Positions 15,783 through 23,165 of a stretch of DNA of 24,845 nucleotides are shown here, in pieces. Below the pieces are notes generated by a model that saw nothing but the letters and a program-made list of their open reading frames with translations, was not told where the DNA came from and searched no databases. Source of the stretch: a virus; IMG/VR virus record IMGVR_UViG_3300021960_000475, positions 1-24,845 of that record; one strand, 5' to 3'. A program made the position numbers and the translations under genes. Each line of letters starts with the position of its first letter. The stretch's first letter is position 1.

Positions 15783-16235
15783 TTAGATTTCGTCCTTACC
15801 GAAACCCGCCCATCCGTCAAAGATCACCGCTCGCTTAGTGCCAGAGGTGCCCTGCTCCTCCGACTTCAAAATGATCTTCCTCTTGGTTGCGCCAGTGACG
15901 GGGATGGCATCTCCTCCGCCCACATTTGCAACGCCGAGCCCACCCTTGGCGATGGTGCCCCCAAAGTTGCAATGCTTGACGCGACCTTGGATTCGGACCA
16001 TTCCGTGCTTGTCACGGCCGATGGTCTCAAGGACGCACCCCATGATGTCGCCCAGGGCCCCTGCCGTGGTAACCACGATAAATGCGTCTAGGCGCCCCGT
16101 GGCCTCACTAGTTGTGATTCCGAGCTGGACAATCTCTCCACGCTTCACGGTGGCCCCAGATTTGTTGTTGAGTCGGAAGTCCAGGACTGCAATGTCCACG
16201 CCCTCTTCGGGGCCTACTGAGTTCTGTGAGGGCAT
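15783..16235 (-). CDS. Decoration-type capsid protein, paralogue B
   Basis: This 150-residue, beta-rich protein resembles the capsid decoration or DUF2190-like proteins encoded next to phage major capsid genes. It aligns by eye with the product of 16312-16761: LNNKSGATVKRGEIVQ against LNSTGGALTAGSLVQV, the core GCVLETIGRDKHGMVRIQGRVK against GVLLEDIANGERGLVRFRGRVK, and a C-terminal VIFDG against IEFDG. The two therefore look like a tandem duplication that has diverged strongly. No good Shine-Dalgarno precedes the ATG; the upstream 76-nt gap instead holds a 13-bp hairpin. It probably forms trimers or spikes on the shell; a head-fibre role is an alternative. Confidence 0.65.
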   Translation of the reverse strand: MPSQNSVGPEEGVDIAVLDFRLNNKSGATVKRGEIVQLGITTSEATGRLDAFIVVTTAGALGDIMGCVLETIGRDKHGMVRIQGRVKHCNFGGTIAKGGLGVANVGGGDAIPVTGATKRKIILKSEEQGTSGTKRAVIFDGWAGFGKDEI

Positions 16236-16260
16236 GTCTTTGTTTTGGTTGAGAGTAGTG

Positions 16261-16295
16261 CCTCCCCGACCCCCAAGTGCAAGGGGCCGGAGAGG
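16261..16295 (-). terminator. Strong intergenic hairpin between the two decoration genes (no U-tract)
   Basis: The arms 16261-16273 and 16283-16295 pair over 13 bp (with two G-U pairs on the minus-strand transcript) around a 9-nt loop. The stem is GC-rich. On the minus strand it is followed by CACTACTCTC rather than a run of U, so it is not a textbook intrinsic terminator. It may be an attenuator, an mRNA-stability or processing hairpin setting different levels of the capsid-proximal and tail genes, or a Rho-linked site. Confidence 0.5.
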
Positions 16296-16311
16296 CTAGG
16301 GATTCTGTCTA

Positions 16312-16761
16312 CTAGGCGTGGTTTACGCCTTTGGACAATCCGTCGAACTCGATAAGAGTAGGGACGGACGATCCCGTGACCAGGGTAGTCCCCAGGACAC
16401 GGAATGTGGCACCGATCGTGGCGGTCATCGTGTTTGCCGCGTTTGCCCCCGAGAGGTAAACGCCAACAGCCGGGGTTCCGGTTGTCTGCGCCTTCACTCG
16501 GCCTCGGAAGCGGACAAGCCCTCGCTCGCCATTGGCAATGTCCTCCAGGAGAACACCGAACTTTCCACCTTGCTCTAAGCCTAGAGTGCTGGGGTCTTCG
16601 ATGGTCGTCTGGGCAAGTGTGGTGGAGTCGATAACGCTCTCATCCACCTGAACGAGGGACCCCGCTGTGAGGGCTCCTCCGGTGCTGTTTAGCATTCTTT
16701 CGTCCCAGTTTTTCGGGCCAAAATAGCCATCACCGGGTCCAGAGATACTTGGGTTACTCAT
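16312..16761 (-). CDS. Decoration-type capsid protein, paralogue A
   Basis: This 149-residue, Gly/Thr/Ala-rich beta protein follows the major capsid gene. The core GVLLEDIANGERGLVRFRGRVK (about 68-90) and the C-terminal LIEFDGL segment are shared with the next gene's product, so the pair are paralogues. The N-terminal 20 residues (Gly/Pro-rich, ISGPGDGYFGPKNWDER) differ from the paralogue and could be an arm contacting the shell. A strong AGGAGG lies 8 nt before the ATG, but its last two G fall in a 6-bp stem. Position and fold type suggest a capsid cement or decoration protein; the copy next to the capsid gene is the more likely high-abundance one. Confidence 0.7.
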   Translation of the reverse strand: MSNPSISGPGDGYFGPKNWDERMLNSTGGALTAGSLVQVDESVIDSTTLAQTTIEDPSTLGLEQGGKFGVLLEDIANGERGLVRFRGRVKAQTTGTPAVGVYLSGANAANTMTATIGATFRVLGTTLVTGSSVPTLIEFDGLSKGVNHA

Positions 16762-16765
16762 TGTT

Positions 16766-16783
16766 CAATCCTCCTATGGATTG
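16766..16783 (-). promoter_or_regulatory. Shine-Dalgarno of decoration gene A presented in a small hairpin
   Basis: CAATCC (16766-16771) and GGATTG (16778-16783) form a 6-bp inverted repeat with a 6-nt loop. The AGGAGG ribosome site (minus strand 16775-16770) lies mostly in the loop and partly in the stem, 8 nt before the ATG at 16761. This could tune translation or shield the site until ribosomes arrive from the capsid gene. Confidence 0.4.
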
Positions 16784-16809
16784 GCTGTGGTCAGAGACCT
16801 GGGGTATTA

Positions 16810-17985
16810 CTACGCCCAGACACCAATCGTTTGAGCGGCGGAAGGGGAAACCATGCCCTGCTTTCGCAGAGAGCGGCAGATGATGTTGTGCCAGCAGTCA
16901 ACAGGCTGTGTCCATGTGAACGGCTGGTTCGGGTGACGCATCACAGGGTGACGCTTCATGTACCGGCGCGTGTGGAACACGGGGTTGATGTGGGAGCCAT
17001 CAATGAAGAAGTAGCGACCACCTTTCTTGGTGTGCGCCTCTTCGGTCTTGAAGGCGTCGGAAGCGGATGCGTCGACGAATACCGCAGCAGTGTCAAGCTC
17101 CGATGCATACACCAGGTCAATGCCAGCGTACTTCGGGTTCATGTATGCCGGGTCCTGCTTGGAAACGAACTGATCTTGCGATGCGCGAAGCATCGTTTGA
17201 TAGTGCGTGCGTCCGTTCAGTGAACATGCGATGAACTGAGCGCCACTCGATCCGCCACCGTACTCTTCCATGGTTGGAAGAGAGTCGAAGCGCACCTTGT
17301 GGTACATCTTGTCAAAGGCAGCGAACAGGTAGCTCGCAGCGTTGAAGGTGGCGTCCGCAGCATATGTCTCCTGCTGGCAGCGCCACTTAGACTCGGTCGA
17401 CTGGTCAATCGACTCTAGGGTCGACCAAGCCGTGCCCGTGCCGTCATCCTGGGGAGAGCTGTTGGTGTTCTCGTTGATGAAGGTGGTGAGGGAGAATGGC
17501 TGAGATCCGCCAGACGCTTCCATGTCCGCCTCGGAGGGGGGAGCAAAAAGGTCCTCCTCAAAGCCATTCATGAAGGAAGTCCACATGCGCTGCTCTTTGA
17601 CACGCTTGACACGCTTGTAGACTTGGTGCCTACCAGCGGTGGTCATGTTGTCGCCGACTTGTAGCTCAAGCTCATGGTCGGTCCAGGACATGTGGTCGAC
17701 CGTAAATCGCCAGTCCGTTTCCCACTCGTCCAGCACCTGGGGGTTTTGCCAGGTAAAGGTGTCATTGGGCTGGTAGTGGCGACGGGTGGACTTTTCGTCA
17801 AACATCAAGGAGTCCTTGATCTTCGTTCCACCCTGAACGACTTTGGTGCGGTCGGCTCCCTTTAGGAACCGCTTCAAAATGTAGGAGTTCTTCACCGCCT
17901 CATTGACAACGTCATCGGCCGACGTCAGAAACGTAGGGCCGGTGGCGGTCATGAAGTCGTTGAAGGTTGTTAGGGCTGAACCCAT
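16810..17985 (-). CDS. Major capsid protein (HK97-fold expected)
   Basis: This 391-residue protein is encoded directly after an acidic scaffold-like gene and before decoration genes, the standard place for the shell protein. The N-terminal part (FNDFMTATGPTFLTSADDVV, then LKRFLKGADRTKVVQGGTKI) reads like the N-arm and spine helix region. The middle has Trp-rich stretches (FTWQNPQVLDEWETDWRFTVDHMSWTDHE) and the C-terminal third has a domain ending RRYMKRHPVMRHPNQPFTWTQPVDCWHN. No protease or second shell gene is visible, so the protein may assemble without cleavage. AGAGG lies 8-9 nt before the ATG in a 29-nt gap after the scaffold gene. The family was assigned by order, size and general character, without a profile search. 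Confidence 0.75.
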   Translation of the reverse strand: MGSALTTFNDFMTATGPTFLTSADDVVNEAVKNSYILKRFLKGADRTKVVQGGTKIKDSLMFDEKSTRRHYQPNDTFTWQNPQVLDEWETDWRFTVDHMSWTDHELELQVGDNMTTAGRHQVYKRVKRVKEQRMWTSFMNGFEEDLFAPPSEADMEASGGSQPFSLTTFINENTNSSPQDDGTGTAWSTLESIDQSTESKWRCQQETYAADATFNAASYLFAAFDKMYHKVRFDSLPTMEEYGGGSSGAQFIACSLNGRTHYQTMLRASQDQFVSKQDPAYMNPKYAGIDLVYASELDTAAVFVDASASDAFKTEEAHTKKGGRYFFIDGSHINPVFHTRRYMKRHPVMRHPNQPFTWTQPVDCWHNIICRSLRKQGMVSPSAAQTIGVWA

Positions 17986-18014
17986 AGTTTTTACCTCTTA
18001 GGAGATGTTGTTGT

Positions 18015-19016
18015 TCACCAAGCCCTTCGGGCCTCCTCCACAGACGCTCCAGCCTCCAGCGCAGCAAGAACCCTGTTCTCCCGATCATCGGCAGTTGTAG
18101 AGTTTTGCTGGGTTGAGTTCTGGCGCGAAGTGCCGGAGGTTCCGTTTCTTCGGGCATGGCTTTTGGCGTTGCGAGCTGCTGCGTTGGTCGTTGCCACATC
18201 TTCGGCCCACATCTGCCGGGATGCGTCCCGTATCGCGTCATGGATCGCGTCCATGCCTTGATACTCGCCGCTGCCCATCAGTGTGGTTGCCTTGGCTATG
18301 GCCTCTTGCAACTTGGCATCATCGCTTAGCTGGGGAAACGTATCCTCCAGCCTACTAACGGAGTCTCGGATCATCATCCCCTCAAGCATGTTCTCCATGG
18401 CCGAGTTTTTAGACTCGGATGCAGCCATCTTGTGGGAGATAAACTTCGACACCTCTTCTGCCGCTTCTTCGCCATAAACTTCGGCGAACTCCTTCAACTC
18501 GGGGTCGGGGTTACCAGCTTCATCAGAGGGTTGTTCGCCATGCGAATCCTCCTCGCGGGTCCCGTCTCCAGCTTCATCAGTTTGCAACGCAGCGGCTTTT
18601 TCAAGCTCCGCATTGCGACGGTATACTTCATCGGCATCGCCCTGAATCTTTCCCATTTCCGCTGCCCATTTGACGGCATCGGCTGTACTCAGATTGTCTA
18701 GGACATGCTTGGGGACCTTGCCTCGCTTGAGGATGGCCGTAGCTTTAGCCAGGTCTTCCGACTGCGATCCCTGGTCTCCCGGCTCTGCGTTGGCGGCAGA
18801 TTCCATTTCCCCGGGCGGCTCGTAGACCGCATCATCGGATGGGTCGTCGGGCGCATCGGAGTCGTCAAGTGGCTCTAACTTCTGTAGGACCGCATCCATC
18901 TCAGCCTCCGAGCTGGTGATGGTGTCGCCACTGTCGACCATTACCGATTCCGGGGCCTCTACTGCGGGTGCACTTTCAGCGGCACCGCCACTTTCCATGG
19001 GGTCTAGCTCGTTCAT
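18015..19016 (-). CDS. Acidic scaffold-like protein
   Basis: This protein has 333 residues. The first 110 are strongly acidic and Ser/Pro/Ala-rich (VDSGDTITSSEAEMDAVL, LEPLDDSDAPDDPSDDAVYEPP). Predicted helices follow (about 85-130 and 165-265, including KEFAEVYGEEAAEEVSKFISHK), and the C-terminus is basic and alanine-rich (ARNAKSHARRNG, ALEAGASVEEARRAW). An acidic, helical protein with a basic tail immediately upstream of the capsid gene is the classic scaffold pattern, the tail being the likely capsid contact. The ATG overlaps the preceding gene by 4 nt, with AAGGA 9 nt upstream. No Ser-His-Asp protease motif was noticed, so it is probably scaffold only. Confidence 0.75.
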   Translation of the reverse strand: MNELDPMESGGAAESAPAVEAPESVMVDSGDTITSSEAEMDAVLQKLEPLDDSDAPDDPSDDAVYEPPGEMESAANAEPGDQGSQSEDLAKATAILKRGKVPKHVLDNLSTADAVKWAAEMGKIQGDADEVYRRNAELEKAAALQTDEAGDGTREEDSHGEQPSDEAGNPDPELKEFAEVYGEEAAEEVSKFISHKMAASESKNSAMENMLEGMMIRDSVSRLEDTFPQLSDDAKLQEAIAKATTLMGSGEYQGMDAIHDAIRDASRQMWAEDVATTNAAARNAKSHARRNGTSGTSRQNSTQQNSTTADDRENRVLAALEAGASVEEARRAW

Positions 19017-19210
19017 TTTTCCCTATCCTTGTTGCCTTTCAGCATCTCTGCACGAGTCACCTTGCAAATACCACGCGGAATAGACGCTGGGTCTACCCAG
19101 GCAGGACTCGTGTCTACCGCCGCCCGCTGCTCCGTAGGAGCCACTTCAGAGGCTTTGGTGGTCTTGGTTGCGACCTTTTTGGTCACCTTCTTGGTTGCCT
19201 TTTTTGCCAT
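19013..19210 (-). CDS. Small lysine-rich hypothetical protein
   Basis: This 65-residue protein has a Lys/Thr/Ala repeat N-terminus (MAKKATKKVTKKVATKTTKA) reminiscent of histone-like tails, followed by a more ordered stretch (PAWVDPASIPRGICKVTRAEML) and a charged end. It shares one base with the stop of the FmdB-like gene (TGATG) and overlaps the scaffold start by 4 nt, so it belongs to the coupled chain. The basic tail may bind nucleic acid or the acidic scaffold. No family is recognised. Confidence 0.65.
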   Translation of the reverse strand: MAKKATKKVTKKVATKTTKASEVAPTEQRAAVDTSPAWVDPASIPRGICKVTRAEMLKGNKDREK

Positions 19211-19515
19211 CAGTCGTAGTCGTATCCCCCGCCAGGGCGGTCTGAGGTCTTAGAGACGAACTCTAGGACCTCCTGCTTGTTTGTAAAGCACGGTCGGCCG
19301 CTTGAGTCGACCCGGGGAGCGTCAGGATGGTTCCGAGGGAGCGAGTGGGCCGTAATGTGCGTGTCTGCTTTGGCGTCTATCTGTAACCGACCAAGGACCC
19401 GAGTGCAAAGGATTCCCTCAATCTCGACCTTTTCCCCAAGCGGAGGGCACTCGGCCATGGAGTAGTATTGGAGGGTGGTGGACCCGTCAGGGCGTTCAAA
19501 CTTGTATTCAGGCAT
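19210..19515 (-). CDS. Degenerate FmdB-type small protein
   Basis: This 101-residue protein is read from ATG at 19515; a longer frame reaches 19596, but that extension is Ser/Thr/Arg-rich out-of-frame sequence over the previous gene. The start MPEYKFERPDGS, followed by YYSMAECPP and GILCTRVLGRL, follows the outline of FmdB-type zinc-ribbon proteins often found near phage portal and capsid genes. The usual two CxxC pairs are missing: only isolated Cys remain, near residues 23 and 37, and near 78. The C-terminal TNKQEVLEFVSKTSDRPGGG is also typical of this phage group. It overlaps the preceding gene by 8 nt and ends in TGATG with the next. Its function is unknown. Confidence 0.6.
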   Translation of the reverse strand: MPEYKFERPDGSTTLQYYSMAECPPLGEKVEIEGILCTRVLGRLQIDAKADTHITAHSLPRNHPDAPRVDSSGRPCFTNKQEVLEFVSKTSDRPGGGYDYD

Positions 19516-19732
19516 GTCCGGTATCGTCCAGAATAATAGGTGTGTTGTCGCCGAGTCCGAGCCCCTCGATGTTGTACTCCGAGAAATCCTTGGCATCTTC
19601 CGGGCTCATGCCCTGGCCGACGAGCACTTCTCTGATTTTCCGTAGCGAGTAGACGGCAATATCCTCGAGTCCGCATCTGGACCCGATCCCGAGTAGGGCC
19701 TTATCCATCCCGATGAACTTGGTGGTAATCAT
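19508..19732 (-). CDS. Small hypothetical protein downstream of portal
   Basis: This 74-residue protein is mostly helical at the start (GLEDIAVYSLRKIREVLVGQGMSPEDAKDFSEYNIEGLGLG), with an acidic end (TPIILDDTGHA). The ATG overlaps the portal stop as ATGA, and its own end overlaps the next start by 8 nt, so translation is probably coupled on both sides. Codon use is like its neighbours. No family is recognised. Small acidic helical proteins at this place may be assembly factors or connector partners, but that is only a positional guess. Confidence 0.6.
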   Translation of the reverse strand: MITTKFIGMDKALLGIGSRCGLEDIAVYSLRKIREVLVGQGMSPEDAKDFSEYNIEGLGLGDNTPIILDDTGHA

Positions 19733-21630
19733 CTGCGGTCCATCTGTCCGCGCATCGCCATTCCGGCTCCACCCATGGGTCCGCCTTCAGTCGGCACTGG
19801 TCCGCCTCCGCCCATGCCTGGGTTGCCCATGGCTGTTGGGTTTTGGATGGCTCTGGGGTATGCGCCCGACTCTTTGACCCTGGGGTCTGGTCCCATCTGC
19901 CTCTTTCGCCCCGCCTGTCGGCCAGTCATTGCGGCCAGGTCCCAGGGCGAAGCCTGGGGTGGTGCATTTGCCATTTCTAGCGCCATGTCTACGTCAATCA
20001 GATCCTCAAGCTCTGTTGAGTGGATGGACTCGCCGAGCTGCTTTAGCACGTTCTTCCACTTGATCCACGGCATCTGGGGCACCATTGGCCCCATCTGCGT
20101 CACAATCTCAGAGACCTGCATGGTGCGCTGCTGGAGCGTGGCCTCGGAGATCCGGCTCATAGAGTACGGCTCGATGTCGATTTCCAGATCGTCGAAAGTG
20201 AACCCGGACTCCAGTCCGCCACCGCCTCGGAACCAGGGGCTGTTCATGCCCAGCTCGTCCGCATCGTCCGATCCTAGGGGAAATACGATCTCGTCGTCAA
20301 TGAATAGGTAGTAGGCAACCTTTCTGGCGATCTGCTTGATTCCGTCCTCAAACTTGCCGCCAACGAACCCCATCCTTGTTTCGGACCCCCGGTCGGCCAC
20401 AGCAACCTCTGTCGCTGTAGCCCCGCTGACGGCACCATTTCTGGACTCGCTCATCCCGCTGTTACGCTCAAGGCGGTCTTTAGCGACCATGACGTACTCT
20501 AGCTGGGTCGAAGATAGTCCGCCGACCTCTACGGGCACGATCGAGTTCTTGTCCAGCCCGTTCACGGGCACCACGAAGTCGTGGGGCGAGTTCTTCACTT
20601 TGGAGGCCAGGTCCCGGTCCATGGAGTTGTCCACAAAGACCATCCGCTTGTACGAGTCGGCCGAGTTCTTGGATGCCCGGGCGTGATCGTTCATGTCCTT
20701 GACCTGCGACTCTACAGCCACGAGTGCGGACATGGGCCACGGGTCGTCAGGCACGGTGTACGAACCGGCAAGAACGTATGGACCGGATCGGGGTCCGTAG
20801 AAGGGCCGGGGCTTCCGAACGAACTTAGGCTTCTCTCCGCTGCTGGCCCCAACCCCCGAAGCCAGCGTGAAGATAGTCCCGTGGAATCCTTCATCGGCAC
20901 CCGGCGATTCATCCATCTCGTGACTGCCAACCCACACTTCTCGGAGGATCACTTCCTTCCGGTCAGGAATGGCCGTTCCTTCGACCTTCTCCTCTGCCCC
21001 CTTATGGAAGTCCTCAACGCCCTCACCTGGGGTCATGGATTTCACCGCCTCGACATTCCATCCAGCGTCAGGGTTCTCCTCTGCCTCCTTGACGAGGTCT
21101 TCGTGATCTCGGACGAAGGCGTGGCCCATGTACCTAGCATCCTCCTGACGCTTAGCCCGGGGGTCCAGGAAGAACTCTTTGAACCCGAGCCTGTAGACCT
21201 GAGGCCACATGACCGGGTCCTCGCTCTGATGCATGCCCTGGCGGGGCTCTAGCGTAACGATGGCCGCAAACCACGCGAACGAGTAGTCCACCGCCAGGAC
21301 CTCGCAGTCGCGACGGAAGTTGACATCCCTCGCCCAGCGGTTGCATCCTCGCCTTAGGGCATCTACGACAATGCCAGCCTCGCCGGGCCTTTTAGAGATG
21401 AAGTTGAACTTGGGGTTATCGTAAGCCATTCGCGGCACGATGCTGGAGATCCACTCAAAGGCGTGGTTCTCTGGGTCGTAGGAGTCAACCCCGGGGATGG
21501 CTTCGCCCTTATAGCCCGGGCCGTGGTATCGGGCCACTCGGTCAGAGATGGTCTTGAGGTGTTCGTCACGAAAACCCTCGGCCGCCTTGACCTCCTCCCA
21601 TAGCGCACTGCTTTTAGTGTCTAAGCTCAT
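19729..21630 (-). CDS. Portal protein
   Basis: This 633-residue protein is encoded directly after the large terminase, with a 4-nt ATGA overlap. Portal-like features are the N-terminal helical part (ALWEEVKAAEGFRDEHLKTISDRVARYHG), a wing region with aromatic strands (AWFAAIVTLEPRQG, YRLGFKEFFLDPRAKR), the central VESQVKDMNDHARASKNSADSYKR region, and a helix with RLERNSGMSESRNGAVSGATATEVA, close to the pattern seen in podoviral portals. The last 50 residues are Gly/Met/Pro-rich (GNPGMGGGGPVP), a disordered tail possibly inside the capsid. Length fits podoviral portals of about 550-700 residues. It would form the dodecameric DNA channel at the capsid vertex. GAGGA precedes the ATG closely. Confidence 0.85.
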   Translation of the reverse strand: MSLDTKSSALWEEVKAAEGFRDEHLKTISDRVARYHGPGYKGEAIPGVDSYDPENHAFEWISSIVPRMAYDNPKFNFISKRPGEAGIVVDALRRGCNRWARDVNFRRDCEVLAVDYSFAWFAAIVTLEPRQGMHQSEDPVMWPQVYRLGFKEFFLDPRAKRQEDARYMGHAFVRDHEDLVKEAEENPDAGWNVEAVKSMTPGEGVEDFHKGAEEKVEGTAIPDRKEVILREVWVGSHEMDESPGADEGFHGTIFTLASGVGASSGEKPKFVRKPRPFYGPRSGPYVLAGSYTVPDDPWPMSALVAVESQVKDMNDHARASKNSADSYKRMVFVDNSMDRDLASKVKNSPHDFVVPVNGLDKNSIVPVEVGGLSSTQLEYVMVAKDRLERNSGMSESRNGAVSGATATEVAVADRGSETRMGFVGGKFEDGIKQIARKVAYYLFIDDEIVFPLGSDDADELGMNSPWFRGGGGLESGFTFDDLEIDIEPYSMSRISEATLQQRTMQVSEIVTQMGPMVPQMPWIKWKNVLKQLGESIHSTELEDLIDVDMALEMANAPPQASPWDLAAMTGRQAGRKRQMGPDPRVKESGAYPRAIQNPTAMGNPGMGGGGPVPTEGGPMGGAGMAMRGQMDRR

Positions 21631-23057
21631 CCTTTCCTCTGGGACTCCCGCATTGTGTCGTCATGTCCCAGCAGGGCCCCAAGGCTAGCCGGGTCGTACT
21701 TATCTATAGCGATAGCACGAGTCATGTCTTTCTTCCATGCAAACATACACGCATAGCGTAGCGCATCGCAAGCGTGGTCTGCACAAGAAGGGTCAGGAAT
21801 CTCGCGCACTGGTCGTCCGTCTCTGGCCTCAGCGTAAATGAGTGATGGTAACTCCTCTTCTAGGGAGCAGGGGAGTGCCCTGTCTGACAGGTCTGGGTCC
21901 CGCCCATTGGACGCGCCCTCCACGAGGAAGAGTCCGGGTTCGCCTGTGATGCTGTCAGATAGATACGATCGGACCATATCGACTCCGCCTTGCCAGTCAT
22001 TGTCAGCTTTGATCGCAATCTTGTGGGTTTCCCGGGCACGGGCATACCCGAGGCGGTCATTCAGGAAGTCGATCGACCTGGGTTCTGCTGGGTCACAGGC
22101 AATCCGCACCAGCTCGTACTTCCGGTTCATCCTCTCGGCCGCGTCGGCCCACCAGTCAATCTGCTTGCCGGTCTGGTAGAACTCTTCCAAGCGGTACAGG
22201 CTCCCTTCCGAACTCACGCCCCACACCTGCATGCAGCCCGGGGCTCGAAAGCCCCAGTCTATGGACGCAAAGTGCCATTTCATCTCAGGCAGCATCGACC
22301 GAGGTAGGATGTGCTTTGCGGCATCGTAATCCTGGTAAATCTGCCCTTCAGCAGACACCCATTTGCCCAGAAACAGCCTTTCACGCCGCACCCCGGTCAT
22401 ATTGCTCAACCGCTGGAGGTATTCCGCCGTGATCGAGGGGTTGTCGGTGTGCCGAGACAGAATCCGGTGCGTTTTCCCGGTGTTGCACCGTTTATTTAGC
22501 CAGTGGAACTCCGTGTCTGGGTTGCAGTCACCCATCAACTGCTGATATGGGGCCACTCCGTTACGCAGCGCACGGTGGAAGCTCTCCCACTCGTTCAAGG
22601 TCAGCTCATTGGCCTCATTGACGTAGATCAGGTCGTACTCGGTGGAGAAAAGCCGGGTCGGGTTGTCCATTCCCCCCAAGACAATCCTGGAACCGTTCGG
22701 GTAGTCGTAGCCAGATCGGCTCTCTTTGGTGATATCACGGGCCAAGCAGGGGTGACCCTTGTACCAGACCTTGTTTTCCAGGGTAATCAGGAACGATTCG
22801 TTCAGCGACACCCGGGTTTTCCTCACCACCAGCACACGAACACCCGGATACTTCCAGCAGAAGTCCTCGATGTACTCCCCAATACCCCGAGACTTGCCCG
22901 TTCCAGCGGGTCCGTCCACGAGTACGTCCGGCTCACGACAAAGGAAGACCTCAGCCATGCCGCCCTGGGCTACAAACTCCATCTCGGCAACCTCATCCCT
23001 GAAGTCACCGTCTTCTTGGTCAAACTTGTCCGCTTCTTCGTACTCCAAAACCGTCAT
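21627..23057 (-). CDS. terL: Terminase large subunit
   Basis: This 476-residue protein has an ATPase part with Walker A GPAGTGKSR (49-57), Walker B LIYVNEAN with E148, and a coupling motif GDCNP (176-180). The nuclease part has acidic residues in ASIDWGF (D267), IACDPAEP (D322) and CADHACDALRY (D428 and D431), the RNase-H-like pattern of phage terminases. Both domains are complete, so it should cut and translocate DNA. ATG at 23057 has only a weak GGTGA ahead of it, after a 108-nt gap downstream of the small-terminase-like gene. It overlaps the portal by 4 nt. Whether packaging is cos, pac or terminal-repeat type cannot be told from this sequence. Confidence 0.92.
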   Translation of the reverse strand: MTVLEYEEADKFDQEDGDFRDEVAEMEFVAQGGMAEVFLCREPDVLVDGPAGTGKSRGIGEYIEDFCWKYPGVRVLVVRKTRVSLNESFLITLENKVWYKGHPCLARDITKESRSGYDYPNGSRIVLGGMDNPTRLFSTEYDLIYVNEANELTLNEWESFHRALRNGVAPYQQLMGDCNPDTEFHWLNKRCNTGKTHRILSRHTDNPSITAEYLQRLSNMTGVRRERLFLGKWVSAEGQIYQDYDAAKHILPRSMLPEMKWHFASIDWGFRAPGCMQVWGVSSEGSLYRLEEFYQTGKQIDWWADAAERMNRKYELVRIACDPAEPRSIDFLNDRLGYARARETHKIAIKADNDWQGGVDMVRSYLSDSITGEPGLFLVEGASNGRDPDLSDRALPCSLEEELPSLIYAEARDGRPVREIPDPSCADHACDALRYACMFAWKKDMTRAIAIDKYDPASLGALLGHDDTMRESQRKG

Positions 23058-23146
23058 AAGTCACCACTGGTAAGCACCCTGGGGAGCAGGTAGTCCCACA
23101 ACCCGTATTACACTGGACAGACACGCCACCATCCTTAGGCTAGGGC

Positions 23147-23165
23147 TTGCGGACCCCAACCGCAA
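23147..23165 (-). other. Small hairpin directly after the small-terminase-like stop codon
   Basis: TTGCGG (23147-23152) pairs with CCGCAA (23160-23165) over 6 bp with a 7-nt loop, touching the TAG at 23166-23168. No U-run follows on the minus strand. It sits in the only gap above 100 nt within the operon (23058-23165), which otherwise shows nothing coding, and might mark mRNA processing or slow transcription ahead of terL. Confidence 0.3.

Noticed and set aside
19516-19596. 27-residue N-terminal extension of the FmdB-like gene
   Set aside because: The extension overlaps the preceding gene deeply, while MPEYKFERPDGS at 19515 matches the normal family start.
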